Source: Schistosoma haematobium
Taxonomy: Eukaryota; Platyhelminthes; Trematoda; Strigeidida; Schistosomatidae
NCBI RefSeq assembly: GCF_000699445.3
Contig: NC_067202.1
Coordinates: 13,359,924 to 13,423,923 of the forward strand
Reading direction: 5' to 3'
Length of the DNA: 64,000 bases
Numbering within the stretch: position 1 is the stretch's first letter; each line of letters begins with the position of its first letter. The notes under the pieces were generated by a model. The model made no database searches. It saw only the letters and a program-made list of their open reading frames with translations, and had not been told where the DNA came from. Made by a program: the position numbers and the translations under genes. This document shows, piece after piece, positions 22,501 to 37,500 of this stretch.

Positions 22501-25500
22501 GTGCCTATGTGCATGTGTATATTGAATCAATGTGAGATTCGGGAAGGAAGAGCTGTAGTGGACTGCTGATGCAACTGAAGTAAGTGAAGTGGCTTTCTCA
22601 TTGCCAGTTACAGTTCGTCAACTCAGTGTTCACGTTCATGCATCAAGTGATTTGGTAAATAAGAATGACTGACATGACAGAATTATAATTTGTAGCAATA
22701 TAATTGGTGGATGAAATACGCAACCACACTCTGTAACTCGAAATGGTCGTGCATGAATGACGGTGTGACGATACGACTGACAGACACAAGTGTTTTATTC
22801 GTGGCGAGTCATGGAACAATGTCTGAGGACGGGAGATGCACTCCTTCACCATCAAGTGTACACATCAATGAAACAACCTCAACCAACCATACATTATCCA
22901 GTTGCACTTGCAAACAACGCAGTATTCGAAAATCAGTCAGATGAACGATTTGAAAATGCAAAAGACAGTGACACTGTGATCTGACTGCAGTGATGTCGAT
23001 GTCAATGTTTCAAGAGAACACTGAATGAATGTTGGTGAAATGTGAATGGAGTTGTGTCAGTGAAATATCTGTGTGATTGATTGATTGATTTATTGATTGA
23101 TTGCTTGATTGACTGATTGATGTTGGCAATGAAGTTGTTCTATGAAAATAGATGAGTTCGTTGTACTGAAAGTGTTTACGTAGTTTGAGGTAGGTTTCAC
23201 TTGCCATTCTGGTTTCATGGGAATGAGCTTGAACATGGAGGCATGTCACAACGGATCAACATCTTTATCATTTGTGAAATTCATCGTGTTTCCGTAATCA
23301 ATACTCACCTGAATCGACTGCGATCTGCTCAGAAGTGTGAGACGTTATTTCCGATGCTGTATAACAGAAATAAATTGAAGAAGATGTGGTGAGGAAGGAG
23401 GTGAGTAAATGCCGTGAATATGCTAGTTTTGTGAATGAGTTGATTCGTTCACTCATCATGTGTACAAAATTAGTATTGAGGTTAGTTAGTTGAAGTCAGT
23501 GCAACATAGTGAATCAGTTGGAAATTGCACGTCACTCCTAACGAATGACCATTACTAAGAGGTATGGAGGACACGAGTCTCCGAGTGTTTTGACCATGTT
23601 CAGTGTAGCGATAATCGTGTGAAGCGGTTTCCGGTTGATGTTGTTGTTGTTTATGATGATATTGTTGTTGTTGTTGTTGTTGTTGAATCAGTGATATTTC
23701 CAGTATTGTCTGTCATCTGACGACACTGGCATGATATTGGTTTTCGCCAAACGGGCTTTTCACCTTGAAGTGACTAATGTTATCCATATGAGAATGATGC
23801 ATTCCTCTGGTTTCCAGCATTAAACACTGGTCAAGTAATTGCAAATACTCCACCACTGTGGGTGGATGGATGGATGTTTGGATGGAAACATAAGTGCCTA
23901 TGTGCATGTGTATATTGAATCAATGTGAGATTCGGGAAGGAAGAGCTGTAGTGGACTGCTGATGCAACTGAAGTAAGTGAAGTGGCTTTCTCATTGCCAG
24001 TTACAGTTCGTCAACTCAGTGTTCACGTTCATGCATCAAGTGATTTGGTAAATAAGAATGACTGACATGACAGAATTATAATTTGTAGCAATATAATTGG
24101 TGGATGAAATACGCAACCACACTCTGTAACTCGAAATGGTCGTGCATGAATGACGGTGTGACGATACGACTGACAGACACAAGTGTTTTATTCGTGGCGA
24201 GTCATGGAACAATGTCTGAGGACGGGAGATGCACTCCTTCACCATCAAGTGTACACATCAATGAAACAACCTCAACCAACCATACATTATCCAGTTGCAC
24301 TTGCAAACAACGCAGTATTCGAAAATCAGTCAGATGAACGATTTGAAAATGCAAAAGACAGTGACACTGTGATCTGACTGCAGTGATGTCGATGTCAATG
24401 TTTCAAGAGAACACTGAATGAATGTTGGTGAAATGTGAATGGAGTTGTGTCAGTGAAATATCTGTGTGATTGATTGATTGATTTATTGATAGATTGCTTG
24501 ATTGACTGATTGATGTTGGCAATGAAGTTGTTCTATGAAAATAGATGAGTTCGTTGTACTGAAAGTGTTTACGTAGTTTGAGGTAGGTTTCACTTGCCAT
24601 TCTGGTTTCATGGGAATGAGCTTGAACATGGAGGCATGTCACAACGGATCAACATCTTTATCATTTGTGAAATTCATCGTGTTTCCGTAATCAATACTCA
24701 CCTGAATCGACTGCGATCTGCTCAGAAGTGTGAGACGTTATTTCCGATGCTGTATAACAGAAATAAATTGAAGAAGATGTGGTGAGGAAGGAGGTGAGTA
24801 AATGCCGTGAATATGCTAGTTTTGTGAATGAGTTGATTCGTTCACTCATCATGTGTACAAAATTAGTATTGAGGTTAGTTAGTTGAAGTCAGTGCAACAT
24901 AGTGAATCAGTTGGAAATTGCACGTCACTCCTAACGAATGACCATTACTAAGAGGTATGGAGGACACGAGTCTCCGAGTGTTTTGACCATGTTCAGTGTA
25001 GCGATAATCGTGTGAAGCGGTTTCCGGTTGATGTTGTTGTTGTTTATGATGATGTTGTTGTTGTTGTTGTTGTTGTTGAATCAGTGCTATTTCCAGTATT
25101 GTCTGTCATCTGACGACACTGGCATGATATTGGTTTTCGCCAAACGGGCTTTTCACCTTGAAGTGACTAATGTTATCCATATGAGAATGATGCATTCCTC
25201 TGGTTTCCAGCATTAAACACTGGTCAAGTAATTGCAAATACTCCACCACTGTGGGTGGATGGATGGATGTTTGGATGGAAACATAAGTGCCTATGTGCAT
25301 GTGTATATTGAATCAATGTGAGATTCGGGAAGGAAGAGCTGTAGTGGACTGCTGATGCAACTGAAGTAAGTGAAGTGGCTTTCTCATTGCCAGTTACAGT
25401 TCGTCAACTCAGTGTTCACGTTCATGCATCAAGTGATTTGGTAAATAAGAATGACTGACATGACAGAATTATAATTTGTAGCAATATAATTGGTGGATGA

Positions 25501-28500
25501 AATACGCAACCACACTCTGTAACTCGAAATGGTCGTGCATGAATGACGGTGTGACGATACGACTGACAGACACAAGTGTTTTATTCGTGGCGAGTCATGG
25601 AACAATGTCTGAGGACGGGAGATGCACTCCTTCACCATCAAGTGTACACATCAATGAAACAACCTCAACCAACCATACATTATCCAGTTGCACTTGCAAA
25701 CAACGCAGTATTCGAAAATCAGTCAGATGAACGATTTGAAAATGCAAAAGACAGTGACACTGTGATCTGACTGCAGTGATGTCGATGTCAATGTTTCAAG
25801 AGAACACTGAATGAATGTTGGTGAAATGTGAATGGAGTTGTGTCAGTGAAATATCTGTGTGATTGATTGATTGATTTATTGATAGATTGCTTGATTGACT
25901 GATTGATGTTGGCAATGAAGTTGTTCTATGAAAATAGATGAGTTCGTTGTACTGAAAGTGTTTACGTAGTTTGAGGTAGGTTTCACTTGCCATTCTGGTT
26001 TCATGGGAATGAGCTTGAACATGGAGGCATGTCACAACGGATCAACATCTTTATCATTTGTGAAATTCATCGTGTTTCCGTAATCAATACTCACCTGAAT
26101 CGACTGCGATTTGCTCAGAAGTGTGAGACGGTATTTCCGATGCTGTATAACAGAAATAAATTGAAGAAGATGTGGTGAGGAAGGAGGTGAGTAAATGCCG
26201 TGAATATGCTAGTTTTGTGAATGAGTTGATTCGTTCACTCATCATGTGTACAAAATTAGTATTGAGGTTAGTTAGTTGAAGTCAGTGCAACATAGTGAAT
26301 CAGTTGGAAATTGCACGTCACTCCTAACGAATGACCATTACTAAGAGGTATGGAGGACACGAGTCTCCGAGTGTTTTGACCATGTTCAGTGTAGCGATAA
26401 TCGTGTGAAGCGGTTTCCGGTTGATGTTGTTGTTGTTTATGATGATATTGTTGTTGTTGTTGTTGTTGTTGTTGAATCAGTGATATTTCCAGTATTGTCT
26501 GTCATCTGACGACACTGGCATGATATTGGTTTTCGCCAAACGGGCTTTTCACCTTGAAGTGGCTAATGTTATCCATATGAGAATGATGCATTCCTCTGGT
26601 TTCCAGCATTAAACACTGGTCAAGTAATTGAAAATACTCCACCACTGTGGGTGGATGGATGGATGTTTGGATGGAAACATAAGTGCCTATGTGCATGTGT
26701 ATATTGAATCAATGTGAGATTCGGGAAGGAAGAGCTGTAGTGGACTGCTGATGCAACTGAAGTAAGTGAAGTGGCTTTCTCATTGCCAGTTACAGTTCGT
26801 CAACTCAGTGTTCACGTTCATGCATCAAGTGATTTGGTAAATAAGAATGACTGACATGACAGAATTATAATTTGTAGCAATATAATTGGTGGATGAAATA
26901 CGCAACCACACTCTGTAACTCGAAATGGTCGTGCATGAATGACGGTGTGACGATACGACTGACAGACACAAGTGTTTTATTCGTGGCGAGTCATGGAACA
27001 ATGTCTGAGGACGGGAGATGCACTCCTTCACCATCAAGTGTACACATCAATGAAACAACCTCAACCAACCATACATTATCCAGTTGCACTTGCAAACAAC
27101 GCAGTATTCGAAAATCAGTCAGATGAACGATTTGAAAATGCAAAAGACAGTGACACTGTGATCTGACTGCAGTGATGTCGATGTCAATGTTTCAAGAGAA
27201 CACTGAATGAATGTTGGTGAAATGTGAATGGAGTTGTGTCAGTGAAATATCTGTGTGATTGATTGATTGATTTATTGATAGATTGCTTGATTGACTGATT
27301 GATGTTGGCAATGATGTTGTTCTATGAAAATAGATGAGTTCGTTGTACTGAAAGTGTTTACGTAGTTTGAGGTAGGTTTCACTTGCCATTCTGGTTTCAT
27401 GGGAATGAGCTTGAACATGGAGGCATGTCACAACGGATCAACATCTTTATCATTTGTGAAATTCATCGTGTTTCCGTAATCAATACTCACCTGAATCGAC
27501 TGCGATTTGCTCAGAAGTGTGAGACGGTATTTCCGATGCTGTATAACAGAAATAAATTGAAGAAGATGTGGTGAGGAAGGAGGTGAGTAAATGCCGTGAA
27601 TATGCTAGTTTTGTGAATGAGTTGATTCGTTCACTCATCATGTGTACAAAATTAGTATTGAGGTTAGTTAGTTGAAGTCAGTGCAACATAGTGAATCAGT
27701 TGGAAATTGCACGTCACTCCTAACGAATGACCATTACTAAGAGGTATGGAGGACACGAGTCTCCGAGTGTTTTGACCATGTTCAGTGTAGCGATAATCGT
27801 GTGAAGCGGTTTCCGGTTGATGTTGTTGTTGTTTATGATGATATTGTTGTTGTTGTTGTTGAATCAGTGATATTTCCAGTATTGTCTGTCATCTGACGAC
27901 ACTGGCATGATATTGGTTTTCGCCAAACGGGCTTTTCACCTTGAAGTGACTAATGTTATCCATATGAGAATGATGCATTCCTCTGGTTTCCAGCATTAAA
28001 CACTGGTCAAGTAATTGCAAATACTCCACCACTGTGGGTGGATGGATGGATGTTTGGATGGAAACATAAGTGCCTATGTGCATGTGTATATTGAATCAAT
28101 GTGAGATTCGGGAAGGAAGAGCTGTAGTGGACTGCTGATGCAACTGAAGTAAGTGAAGTGGCTTTCTCATTGCCAGTTACAGTTCGTCAACTCAGTGTTC
28201 ACGTTCATGCATCAAGTGATTTGGTAAATAAGAATGACTGACATGACAGAATTATAATTTGTAGCAATATAATTGGTGGATGAAATACGCAACCACACTC
28301 TGTAACTCGAAATGGTCGTGCATGAATGACGGTGTGACGATACGACTGACAGACACAAGTGTTTTATTCGTGGCGAGTCATGGAACAATGTCTGAGGACG
28401 GGAGATGCACTCCTTCACCATCAAGTGTACACATCAATGAAACAACCTCAACCAACCATACATTATCCAGTTGCACTTGCAAACAACGCAGTTCTCGAAA

Positions 28501-31500
28501 ATCAGTCAGATGAACGATTTGAAAATGCAAAAGACAGTGACACTGTGATCTGACTGCAGTGATGTCGATGTCAATGTTTCAAGAGAACACTGAATGAATG
28601 TTGGTGAAATGTGAATGGAGTTGTGTCAGTGAAATATCTGTGTGATTGATTGATTGATTTATTGATTGATTGCTTGATTGACTGATTGATGTTGGCAATG
28701 AAGTTGTTCTATGAAAATAGATGAGTTCGTTGTACTGAAAGTGTTTACGTAGTTTGAGGTAGGTTTCACTTGCCATTCTGGTTTCATGGGAATGAGCTTG
28801 AACATGGAGGCATGTCACAACGGATCAACATCTTTATCATTTGTGAAATTCATCGTGTTTCCGTAATCAATACTCACCTGAATCGACTGCGATTTGCTCA
28901 GAAGTGTGAGACGGTATTTCCGATGCTGTATAACAGAAATAAATTGAAGAAGATGTGGTGAGGAAGGAGGTGAGTAAATGCCGTGAATATGCTAGTTTTG
29001 TGAATGAGTTGATTCGTTCACTCATCATGTGTACAAAATTAGTATTGAGGTTAGTTAGTTGAAGTCAGTGCAACATAGTGAATCAGTTGGAAATTGCACG
29101 TCACTCCTAACGAATGACCATTACTAAGAGGTATGGAGGACACGAGTCTCCGAGTGTTTTGACCATGTTCAGTGTAGCGATAATCGTGTGAAGCGGTTTC
29201 CGGTTGATGTTGTTGTTGTTTATGATGATATTGTTGTTGTTGTTGTTGTTGAATCAGTGATATTTCCAGTATTGTCTGTCATCTGACGACACTGGCATGA
29301 TATTGGTTTTCGCCAAACGGGCTTTTCACCTTGAAGTGACTAATGTTATCCATATGAGAATGATGCATTCCTCTGGTTTCCAGCATTAAACACTGGTCAA
29401 GTAATTGCAAATACTCCACCACTGTGGGTGGATGGATGGATGTTTGGATGGAAACATAAGTGCCTATGTGCATGTGTATATTGAATCAATGTGAGATTCG
29501 GGAAGGAAGAGCTGTAGTGGACTGCTGATGCAACTGAAGTAAGTGAAGTGGCTTTCTCATTGCCAGTTACAGTTCGTCAACTCAGTGTTCACGTTCATGC
29601 ATCAAGTGATTTGGTAAATAAGAATGACTGACATGACAGAATTATAATTTGTAGCAATATAATTGGTGGATGAAATACGCAACCACACTCTGTAACTCGA
29701 AATGGTCGTGCATGAATGACGGTGTGACGATACGACTGACAGACACAAGTGTTTTATTCGTGGCGAGTCATGGAACAATGTCTGAGGACGGGAGATGCAC
29801 TCCTTCACCATCAAGTGTACACATCAATGAAACAACCTCAACCAACCATACATTATCCAGTTGCACTTGCAAACAACGCAGTATTCGAAAATCAGTCAGA
29901 TGAACGATTTGAAAATGCAAAAGACAGTGACACTGTGATCTGACTGCAGTGATGTCGATGTCAATGTTTCAAGAGAACACTGAATGAATGTTGGTGAAAT
30001 GTGAATGGAGTTGTGTCAGTGAAATATCTGTGTGATTGATTGATTGATTTATTGATAGATTGCTTGATTGACTGATTGATGTTGGCAATGAAGTTGTTCT
30101 ATGAAAATAGATGAGTTCGTTGTACTGAAAGTGTTTACGTAGTTTGAGGTAGGTTTCACTTGCCATTCTGGTTTCATGGGAATGAGCTTGAACATGGAGG
30201 CATGTCACAACGGATCAACATCTTTATCATTTGTGAAATTCATCGTGTTTCCGTAATCAATACTCACCTGAATCGACTGCGATTTGCTCAGAAGTGTGAG
30301 ACGGTATTTCCGATGCTGTATAACAGAAATAAATTGAAGAAGATGTGGTGAGGAAGGAGGTGAGTAAATGCCGTGAATATGCTAGTTTTGTGAATGAGTT
30401 GATTCGTTCACTCATCATGTGTACAAAATTAGTATTGAGGTTAGTTAGTTGAAGTCAGTGCAACATAGTGAATCAGTTGGAAATTGCACGTCACTCCTAA
30501 CGAATGACCATTACTAAGAGGTATGGAGGACACGAGTCTCCGAGTGTTTTGACCATGTTCAGTGTAGCGATAATCGTGTGAAGCGGTTTCCGGTTGATGT
30601 TGTTGTTGTTTATGATGATATTGTTGTTGTTGTTGTTGAATCAGTGCTATTTCCAGTATTGTCTGTCATCTGACGACACTGGCATGATATTGGTTTTCGC
30701 CAAACGGGCTTTTCACCTTGAAGTGATTAATGTTATCCATATGAGAATGATGCATTCCTCTGGTTTCCAGCATTAAACACTGGTCAAGTAATTGCAAATA
30801 CTCCACCACTGTGGGTGGATGGATGGATGGATTGATGGATGGATGGATGGATGTTTGGATGGAAACATAAGTGCCTATGTGCATGTGTATATTGAATCAA
30901 TGTGAGATTCGGGAAGGAAGAGCTGTAGTGGACTGCTGATGCAACTGAAGTAAGTGAAGTGGCTTTCTCATTGCCAGTTACAGTTCGTCAACTCAGTGTT
31001 CACGTTCATGCATCAAGTGATTTGGTAAATAAGAATGACTGACATGACAGAATTATAATTTGTAGCAATATAATTGGTGGATGAAATACGCAACCACACT
31101 CTGTAACTCGAAATGGTCGTGCATGAATGACGGTGTGACGATACGACTGACAGACACAAGTGTTTTATTCGTGGCGAGTCATGGAACAATGTCTGAGGAC
31201 GGGAGATGCACTCCTTCACCATCAAGTGTACACATCAATGAAACAACCTCAACCAACCATACATTATCCAGTTGCACTTGCAAACAACGCAGTATTCGAA
31301 AATCAGTCAGATGAACGATTTGAAAATGCAAAAGACAGTGACACTGTGATCTGACTGCAGTGATGTCGATGTCAATGTTTCAAGAGAACACTGAATGAAT
31401 GTTGGTGAAATGTGAATGGAGTTGTGTCAGTGAAATATCTGTGTGATTGATTGATTGATTTATTGACTGATTGCTTGATTGACTGATTGATGTTGGCAAT

Positions 31501-34500
31501 GAAGTTGTTCTATGAAAATAGATGAGTTCGTTGTACTGAAAGTGTTTACGTAGTTTGAGGTAGGTTTCACTTGCCATTCTGGTTTCATGGGAATGAGCTT
31601 GAACATGGAGGCATGTCACAACGGATCAACATCTTTATCATTTGTGAAATTCATCGTGTTTCCGTAATCAATACTCACCTGAATCGACTGCGATTTGCTC
31701 AGAAGTGTGAGACGGTATTTCCGATGCTGTATAACAGAAATAAATTGAAGAAGATGTGGTGAGGAAGGAGGTGAGTAAATGCCGTGAATATGCTAGTTTT
31801 GTGAATGAGTTGATTCGTTCACTCATCATGTGTACAAAATTAGTATTGAGGTTAGTTAGTTGAAGTCAGTGCAACATAGTGAATCAGTTGGAAATTGCAC
31901 GTCACTCCTAACGAATGACCATTACTAAGAGGTATGGAGGACACGAGTCTCCGAGTGTTTTGACCATGTTCAGTGTAGCGATAATCGTGTGAAGCGGTTT
32001 CCGGTTGATGTTGTTGTTGTTTATGATGATATTGTTGTTGTTGTTGTTGTTGAATCAGTGATATTTCCAGTATTGTCTGTCATCTGACGACACTGGCATG
32101 ATATTGGTTTTCGCCAAACGGGCTTTTCACCTTGAAGTGACTAATGTTATCCATATGAGAATGATGCATTCCTCTGGTTTCCAGCATTAAACACTGGTCA
32201 AGTAATTGCAAATACTCCACCACTGTGGGTGGATGGATGGATGTTTGGATGGAAACATAAGTGCCTATGTGCATGTGTATATTGAATCAATGTGAGATTC
32301 GGGAAGGAAGAGCTGTAGTGGACTGCTGATGCAACTGAAGTAAGTGAAGTGGCTTTCTCATTGCCAGTTACAGTTCGTCAACTCAGTGTTCACGTTCATG
32401 CATCAAGTGATTTGGTAAATAAGAATGACTGACATGACAGAATTATAATTTGTAGCAATATAATTGGTGGATGAAATACGCAACCACACTCTGTAACTCG
32501 AAATGGTCGTGCATGAATGACGGTGTGACGATACGACTGACAGACACAAGTGTTTTATTCGTGGCGAGTCATGGAACAATGTCTGAGGACGGGAGATGCA
32601 CTCCTTCACCATCAAGTGTACACATCAATGAAACAACCTCAACCAACCATACATTATCCAGTTGCACTTGCAAACAACGCAGTATTCGAAAATCAGTCAG
32701 ATGAACGATTTGAAAATGCAAAAGACAGTGACACTGTGATCTGACTGCAGTGATGTCGATGTCAATGTTTCAAGAGAACACTGAATGAATGTTGGTGAAA
32801 TGTGAATGGAGTTGTGTCAGTGAAATATCTGTGTGATTGATTGATTGATTTATTGATAGATTGCTTGATTGACTGATTGATGTTGGCAATGAAGTTGTTC
32901 TATGAAAATAGATGAGTTCGTTGTACTGAAAGTGTTTACGTAGTTTGAGGTAGGTTTCACTTGCCATTCTGGTTTCATGGGAATGAGCTTGAACATGGAG
33001 GCATGTCACAACGGATCAACATCTTTATCATTTGTGAAATTCATCGTGTTTCCGTAATCAATACTCACCTGAATCGACTGCGATTTGCTCAGAAGTGTGA
33101 GACGGTATTTCCGATGCTGTATAACAGAAATAAATTGAAGAAGATGTGGTGAGGAAGGAGGTGAGTAAATGCCGTGAATATGCTAGTTTTGTGAATGAGT
33201 TGATTCGTTCACTCATCATGTGTACAAAATTAGTATTGAGGTTAGTTAGTTGAAGTCAGTGCAACATAGTGAATCAGTTGGAAATTGCACGTCACTCCTA
33301 ACGAATGACCATTACTAAGAGGTATGGAGGACACGAGTCTCCGAGTGTTTTGACCATGTTCAGTGTAGCGATAATCGTGTGAAGCGGTTTCCGGTTGATG
33401 TTGTTGTTGTTTATGATGATATTGTTGTTGTTGTTGTTGTTGTTGAATCAGTGCTATTTCCAGTATTGTCTGTCATCTGACGACACTGGCATGATATTGG
33501 TTTTCGCCAAACGGGCTTTTCACCTTGAAGTGACTAATGTTATCCATATGAGAATGATGCATTCCTCTGGTTTCCAGCATTAAACACTGGTCAAGTAATT
33601 GCAAATACTCCACCACTGTGGGTGGATGGATGGATGTTTGGATGGAAACATAAGTGCCTATGTGCATGTGTATATTGAATCAATGTGAGATTCGGGAAGG
33701 AAGAGCTGTAGTGGACTGCTGATGCAACTGAAGTAAGTGAAGTGGCTTTCTCATTGCCAGTTACAGTTCGTCAACTCAGTGTTCACGTTCATGCATCAAG
33801 TGATTTGGTAAATAAGAATGACTGACATGACAGAATTATAATTTGTAGCAATATAATTGGTGGATGAAATACGCAACCACACTCTGTAACTCGAAATGGT
33901 CGTGCATGAATGACGGTGTGACGATACGACTGACAGACACAAGTGTTTTATTCGTGGCGAGTCATGGAACAATGTCTGAGGACGGGAGATGCACTCCTTC
34001 ACCATCAAGTGTACACATCAATGAAACAACCTCAACCAACCATACATTATCCAGTTGCACTTGCAAACAACGCAGTATTCGAAAATCAGTCAGATGAACG
34101 ATTTGAAAATGCAAAAGACAGTGACACTGTGATCTGACTGCAGTGATGTCGATGTCAATGTTTCAAGAGAACACTGAATGAATGTTGGTGAAATGTGAAT
34201 GGAGTTGTGTCAGTGAAATATCTGTGTGATTGATTGATTGATTTATTGATGATTGCTTGATTGACTGATTGATGTTGGCAATGAAGTTGTTCTATGAAAA
34301 TAGATGAGTTCGTTGTACTGAAAGTGTTTACGTAGTTTGAGGTAGGTTTCACTTGCCATTCTGGTTTCATGGGAATGAGCTTGAACATGGAGGCATGTCA
34401 CAACGGATCAACATCTTTATCATTTGTGAAATTCATCGTGTTTCCGTAATCAATACTCACCTGAATCGACTGCGATTTGCTCAGAAGTGTGAGACGGTAT

Positions 34501-37500
34501 TTCCGATGCTGTATAACAGAAATAAATTGAAGAAGATGTGGTGAGGAAGGAGGTGAGTAAATGCCGTGAATATGCTAGTTTTGTGAATGAGTTGATTCGT
34601 TCACTCATCATGTGTACAAAATTAGTATTGAGGTTAGTTAGTTGAAGTCAGTGCAACATAGTGAATCAGTTGGAAATTGCACGTCACTCCTAACGAATGA
34701 CCATTACTAAGAGGTATGGAGGACACGAGTCTCCGAGTGTTTTGACCATGTTCAGTGTAGCGATAATCGTGTGAAGCGGTTTCCGGTTGATGTTGTTGTT
34801 GTTTATGATGATATTGTTGTTGTTGTTGTTGTTGTTGAATCAGTGCTATTTCCAGTATTGTCTGTCATCTGACGACACTGGCATGATATTGGTTTTCGCC
34901 AAACGGGCTTTTCACCTTGAAGTGACTAATGTTATCCATATGAGAATGATGCATTCCTCTGGTTTCCAGCATTAAACACTGGTCAAGTAATTGCAAATAC
35001 TCCACCACTGTGGGTGGATGGATGGATGTTTGGATGGAAACATAAGTGCCTATGTGCATGTGTATATTGAATCAATGTGAGATTCGGGAAGGAAGAGCTG
35101 TAGTGGACTGCTGATGCAACTGAAGTAAGTGAAGTGGCTTTCTCATTGCCAGTTACAGTTCGTCAACTCAGTGTTCACGTTCATGCATCAAGTGATTTGG
35201 TAAATAAGAATGACTGACATGACAGAATTATAATTTGTAGCAATATAATTGGTGGATGAAATACGCAACCACACTCTGTAACTCGAAATGGTCGTGCATG
35301 AATGACGGTGTGACGATACGACTGACAGACACAAGTGTTTTATTCGTGGCGAGTCATGGAACAATGTCTGAGGACGGGAGATGCACTCCTTCACCATCAA
35401 GTGTACACATCAATGAAACAACCTCAACCAACCATACATTATCCAGTTGCACTTGCAAACAACGCAGTATTCGAAAATCAGTCAGATGAACGATTTGAAA
35501 ATGCAAAAGACAGTGACACTGTGATCTGACTGCAGTGATGTCGATGTCAATGTTTCAAGAGAACACTGAATGAATGTTGGTGAAATGTGAATGGAGTTGT
35601 GTCAGTGAAATATCTGTGTGATTGATTGATTGATTTATTGATTGATTGCTTGATTGACTGATTGATGTTGGCAATGAAGTTGTTCTATGAAAATAGATGA
35701 GTTCGTTGTACTGAAAGTGTTTACGTAGTTTGAGGTAGGTTTCACTTGCCATTCTGGTTTCATGGGAATGAGCTTGAACATGGAGGCATGTCACAACGGA
35801 TCAACATCTTTATCATTTGTGAAATTCATCGTGTTTCCGTAATCAATACTCACCTGAATCGACTGCGATTTGCTCAGAAGTGTGAGACGGTATTTCCGAT
35901 GCTGTATAACAGAAATAAATTGAAGAAGATGTGGTGAGGAAGGAGGTGAGTAAATGCCGTGAATATGCTAGTTTTGTGAATGAGTTGATTCGTTCACTCA
36001 TCATGTGTACAAAATTAGTATTGAGGTTAGTTAGTTGAAGTCAGTGCAACATAGTGAATCAGTTGGAAATTGCACGTCACTCCTAACGAATGACCATTAC
36101 TAAGAGGTATGGAGGACACGAGTCTCCGAGTGTTTTGACCATGTTCAGTGTAGCGATAATCGTGTGAAGCGGTTTCCGGTTGATGTTGTTGTTGTTTATG
36201 ATGATATTGTTGTTGTTGTTGTTGTTGAATCAGTGATATTTCCAGTATTGTCTGTCATCTGACGACACTGGCATGATATTGGTTTTCGCCAAACGGGCTT
36301 TTCACCTTGAAGTGACTAATGTTATCCATATGAGAATGATGCATTCCTCTGGTTTCCAGCATTAAACACTGGTCAAGTAATTGCAAATACTCCACCACTG
36401 TGGGTGGATGGATGGATGTTTGGATGGAAACATAAGTGCCTATGTGCATGTGTATATTGAATCAATGTGAGATTCGGGAAGGAAGAGCTGTAGTGGACTG
36501 CTGATGCAACTGAAGTAAGTGAAGTGGCTTTCTCATTGCCAGTTACAGTTCGTCAACTCAGTGTTCACGTTCATGCATCAAGTGATTTGGTAAATAAGAA
36601 TGACTGACATGACAGAATTATAATTTGTAGCAATATAATTGGTGGATGAAATACGCAACCACACTCTGTAACTCGAAATGGTCGTGCATGAATGACGGTG
36701 TGACGATACGACTGACAGACACAAGTGTTTTATTCGTGGCGAGTCATGGAACAATGTCTGAGGACGGGAGATGCACTCCTTCACCATCAAGTGTACACAT
36801 CAATGAAACAACCTCAACCAACCATACATTATCCAGTTGCACTTGCAAACAACGCAGTATTCGAAAATCAGTCAGATGAACGATTTGAAAATGCAAAAGA
36901 CAGTGACACTGTGATCTGACTGCAGTGATGTCGATGTCAATGTTTCAAGAGAACACTGAATGAATGTTGGTGAAATGTGAATGGAGTTGTGTCAGTGAAA
37001 TATCTGTGTGATTGATTGATTGATTTATTGATAGATTGCTTGATTGACTGATTGATGTTGGCAATGAAGTTGTTCTATGAAAATAGATGAGTTCGTTGTA
37101 CTGAAAGTGTTTACGTAGTTTGAGGTAGGTTTCACTTGCCATTCTGGTTTCATGGGAATGAGCTTGAACATGGAGGCATGTCACAACGGATCAACATCTT
37201 TATCATTTGTGAAATTCATCGTGTTTCCGTAATCAATACTCACCTGAATCGACTGCGATTTGCTCAGAAGTGTGAGACGGTATTTCCGATGCTGTATAAC
37301 AGAAATAAATTGAAGAAGATGTGGTGAGGAAGGAGGTGAGTAAATGCCGTGAATATGCTAGTTTTGTGAATGAGTTGATTCGTTCACTCATCATGTGTAC
37401 AAAATTAGTATTGAGGTTAGTTAGTTGAAGTCAGTGCAACATAGTGAATCAGTTGGAAATTGCACGTCACTCCTAACGAATGACCATTACTAAGAGGTAT

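Larger units (their letters stand above)
15746..26893. repeat. Two-unit higher-order repeat, units 1-8
   Basis: A single-base marker just after the TTG tract alternates strictly: GTGCTATTTCC in units 1, 3, 5 and 7 and GTGATATTTCC in units 2, 4, 6 and 8. In units 1-4 a second marker in the TGAT tract (TTGATTGATTGC against TTGATAGATTGC) alternates in step with it. The effective period is therefore about 2.78-2.79 kb, two basic units. From unit 9 the strict alternation breaks down. Confidence 0.8.
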
